A DNA stretch of 64,000 nucleotides from Bugulina stolonifera (taxonomy: Eukaryota; Bryozoa; Gymnolaemata; Cheilostomatida; Bugulidae), in the NCBI GenBank assembly GCA_935421135.1, contig OW285189.1, positions 17,381,072 to 17,445,071 on the forward strand. Reading direction: 5' to 3'. The notes below the pieces were generated by a model, which worked only from the letters and a program-made list of their open reading frames with translations, was not told the DNA's origin and searched no databases. Made by a program: the position numbers and the translations under genes. Numbering within the stretch: position 1 is the first letter of the stretch; each line of letters opens with the position of its first letter. This document shows positions 62,501 to 64,000 of the stretch, piece by piece.

Positions 62501-63827
62501 TATTTACATGTATAGGCCATACACATGTATGTAGGTCATACACATGTATATGAGTTACATAATAATACATGAATGTAGGTCACACAGACGTACGAATATA
62601 GATTGCATACATAGGTCACACAAATGTACGTATGTGGGTTGCATATATAGGTCACACAAATGTACGTACGTGGGTTGCATATATAGGTCACACAAATGTA
62701 CGTATGTGGGTTGCATATATAGGTCATGTGACACATACTTGCAGTCAATAAGGAGAGCGTGATCCTTACATCCCATGGTGGAAATGAACTGGTCCATGAT
62801 ACCACACGGCATACCAGCAAATTTGTGTTCTGCTTGCTGACATGCTAAAGCTTTCTCTAACTTAGAGGTATTGGAGGGAAACATAGCCTCTAGGACACTG
62901 TATGTTGCTACTTCAACTGAGGCTGAGCTTGATAACCCCCCACCCAGTGGTACAGATGTGGTGATAACCATGTCAAACCCAGAAATGGAACCTGTAAATA
63001 CAAGCATCTTATTAATTGCATGTAGTATGCATATGTGCATGCACTATTTATATACTCATATTACCCAGCACCACAGTTTTAATTTGTTGTCAAGTCTCAC
63101 AATATGTGATACAATGAAGGAATTACAGTCAATACTGTTATTAAATTTATACCCCCACTCCTATCTACCAATTGTAGCCTAGGTCCACATTAATATATTA
63201 CTAAGGAGTAGGGGTGCTCGGGACACACACCTTTATAATAAGATATGACACCCTTAACATAGTTCGCCCATCCAGGGGATCCTGCTGTTAGGGTATTCTC
63301 TTCACTTGGCACGGGAAATACCACCAGATGGGGTTGATCTACTTCCTCTGTAGCTGTAAATACTCGTATGGTATTCTCTCCGTTTGGTCTACTAACTACT
63401 AGTGTTACTAGTGGGATAGCCTACAATAGATTACACTGCAATGTATATATATTGTAGGTACATGTACTGTATACATTACATCATTTACTGTATACAAGAC
63501 ACAGTAAATATTTATAAGACAGTGTTAGCTTGGGTCCTAGAATACACAAACTTGTAGTGTATGTAGACAATAGCTAGATGAGGTGTGACTATGAATGGGG
63601 GATGTAAGACTGCTCACTGCTACCTCTAGAGTATACTGTCCACTTACAATAGGAAATACAAATCCTTCATTGTAATCCGTGTGTTCACCAATTAGGTTGA
63701 CTCTACCAGGTGCAAAGGCAGCGTGTGTTGGTTTCGTTTCAAACTGATTAGTGAAGATAGCTTGGGCTTTTTCTAATAGCTGCTTTGTACCACCAGGTAG
63801 CTCTGAAATTCCAATACTTTCAGACAT
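59580..63827 (-). CDS. GALK1: Galactokinase GALK1, seven exons, complete
   Basis: GHMP-family kinase that phosphorylates alpha-D-galactose with ATP to galactose-1-phosphate, the first committed step of the Leloir pathway; cytosolic. Exons in transcript order: 63648-63827, 63231-63420, 62739-62991, 62216-62408, 60976-61115, 60280-60445 and 59580-59654. All junctions are GT-AG and phases match throughout, giving 398 aa (human 392). The galactokinase signature [15 protein letters not shown] is at 41-55, with R42 equivalent to human Arg37. The GHMP ATP-binding loop [11 protein letters not shown] is at 138-148. The catalytic aspartate in GIMDQFIS is D190 (human Asp186). The third motif [14 protein letters not shown] is at 345-358. 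The short last exon codes [11 protein letters not shown]...DGARIIHLN, matching the family's final strand. Introns carry a hAT-type MITE and minisatellites. Identification is firm. Confidence 0.95.
60189..60220. repeat. 12-bp inverted repeat in GALK1 intron 6
   Basis: Arms AGTTGTCTTCTG (60189-60200) and CAGAAGACAACT (60209-60220) are exact reverse complements around an 8-base loop. The AGACAACTCC end matches a motif seen elsewhere in the window. Confidence 0.7.
60540..60850. repeat. Trinucleotide and CTGTAGTATGT repeats in GALK1 intron 5
   Basis: 60540-60640 is a mixed AGT/AGC trinucleotide tract with an internally duplicated GTGGTAGAACATGTAGCACTA block. 60714-60855 is an imperfect 10-11-bp repeat of CTGTAGTATGT with about 13 copies. 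Confidence 0.75.
61426..62174. mobile_element. hAT-like non-autonomous DNA transposon in GALK1 intron 4
   Basis: Element 61434-62166 (733 bp) has perfect 17-bp terminal inverted repeats, TAGAGGTGGAACGAGAC at the left and its reverse complement at the right. It is flanked by an exact 8-bp target-site duplication TTACATGG (61426-61433 and 62167-62174). Subterminal TCTCG/CTCGAG repeats are dense at both ends (61450-61515 and 62085-62140). An 8-bp duplication and this TIR style are hallmarks of the hAT superfamily. The AT-rich interior has no transposase frame, so it must depend on an autonomous partner. The perfect TIRs and TSD suggest a fairly recent insertion. Confidence 0.85.
62577..62729. 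repeat. 36-bp minisatellite in GALK1 intron 3
   Basis: Four copies of a 36-bp unit (starting GGTCACACAAATGTACGTAT) lie at 62577, 62613, 62649 and 62685, with a partial fifth at 62721. The copies are nearly identical. Related shorter motifs (GGTCATACACATGTAT) continue to about 62466. The array begins just inside the donor of exon 3 (62739). Confidence 0.85.
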
Positions 63828-64000
63828 CTACACCAGAAAGCAAAAGTTAAATAAGTGGAACATTTACATTTATTTTATGAGCTTTCATAAATTTAAAATG
63901 AAATAAAATAGACTAGATCCAACTACAAAACAGTGCATAACCACCAGAGATTGATGGAGTACAAGAGGGGGTTGAGTAGGCAGGGCCTGAGACTAGCAAT

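Overview
This is a eukaryotic, intron-rich, AT-rich nuclear window, almost certainly from a marine invertebrate animal. The genes have GT-AG introns and AATAAA poly(A) signals. There is a Shaker-type (Kv1) potassium channel ending in a PDZ-binding tail. The TACATGTA palindrome is abundant, and there are degenerate RTE-type retrotransposons and a hAT-type miniature transposon. The channel's tetramerisation domain and the repeat style suggest a spiralian, perhaps a mollusc, but that is an inference; the phylum is not proven here.

Layout. 1-2460: gene-free upstream sequence with small repeats. 2461-4847 (+): complete six-exon ALYREF/Aly mRNA export adaptor (251 aa). 5847-8131 (+): complete four-exon NDUFA13/GRIM-19 complex I subunit (147 aa), head to tail with ALYREF, with a GC-rich repeat pair in its third intron. 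8132-14600: intergenic. 14601-33319 (-): a Shaker/Kv1 gene. One large exon carries T1 to the C-terminus (14601-16137). Two mutually compatible first coding exons lie 6 kb and 17 kb upstream (22331-22536 and 33006-33319); both end in the same split arginine codon. 33320-43379: no gene seen, several microsatellites. 43380-50772 (-): exons of an unrecognised gene, with two degenerate RTE retrotransposon copies (43740-46330, + strand) in its last intron. 51755-54100: an 80-bp satellite of about 30 copies. 54100-59579: no convincing gene, satellite-like fragments at 57.1-57.5 kb. 59580-63827 (-): complete seven-exon galactokinase GALK1 (398 aa), with a hAT-like MITE and a 36-bp minisatellite in its introns.

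The genes do not form a pathway. ALYREF (nuclear mRNA export), NDUFA13 (mitochondrial respiration) and GALK1 (Leloir pathway) are housekeeping genes; the Kv channel is an excitability gene with large introns. The most interesting points are the alternative N-termini of the Kv channel (one histidine-rich, one basic and serine-rich), the higher-order structure of the satellite, and several hairpin-type elements. Exon boundaries were read by eye from splice sites, frame continuity and remembered family sequences; no database search or transcript data were available.
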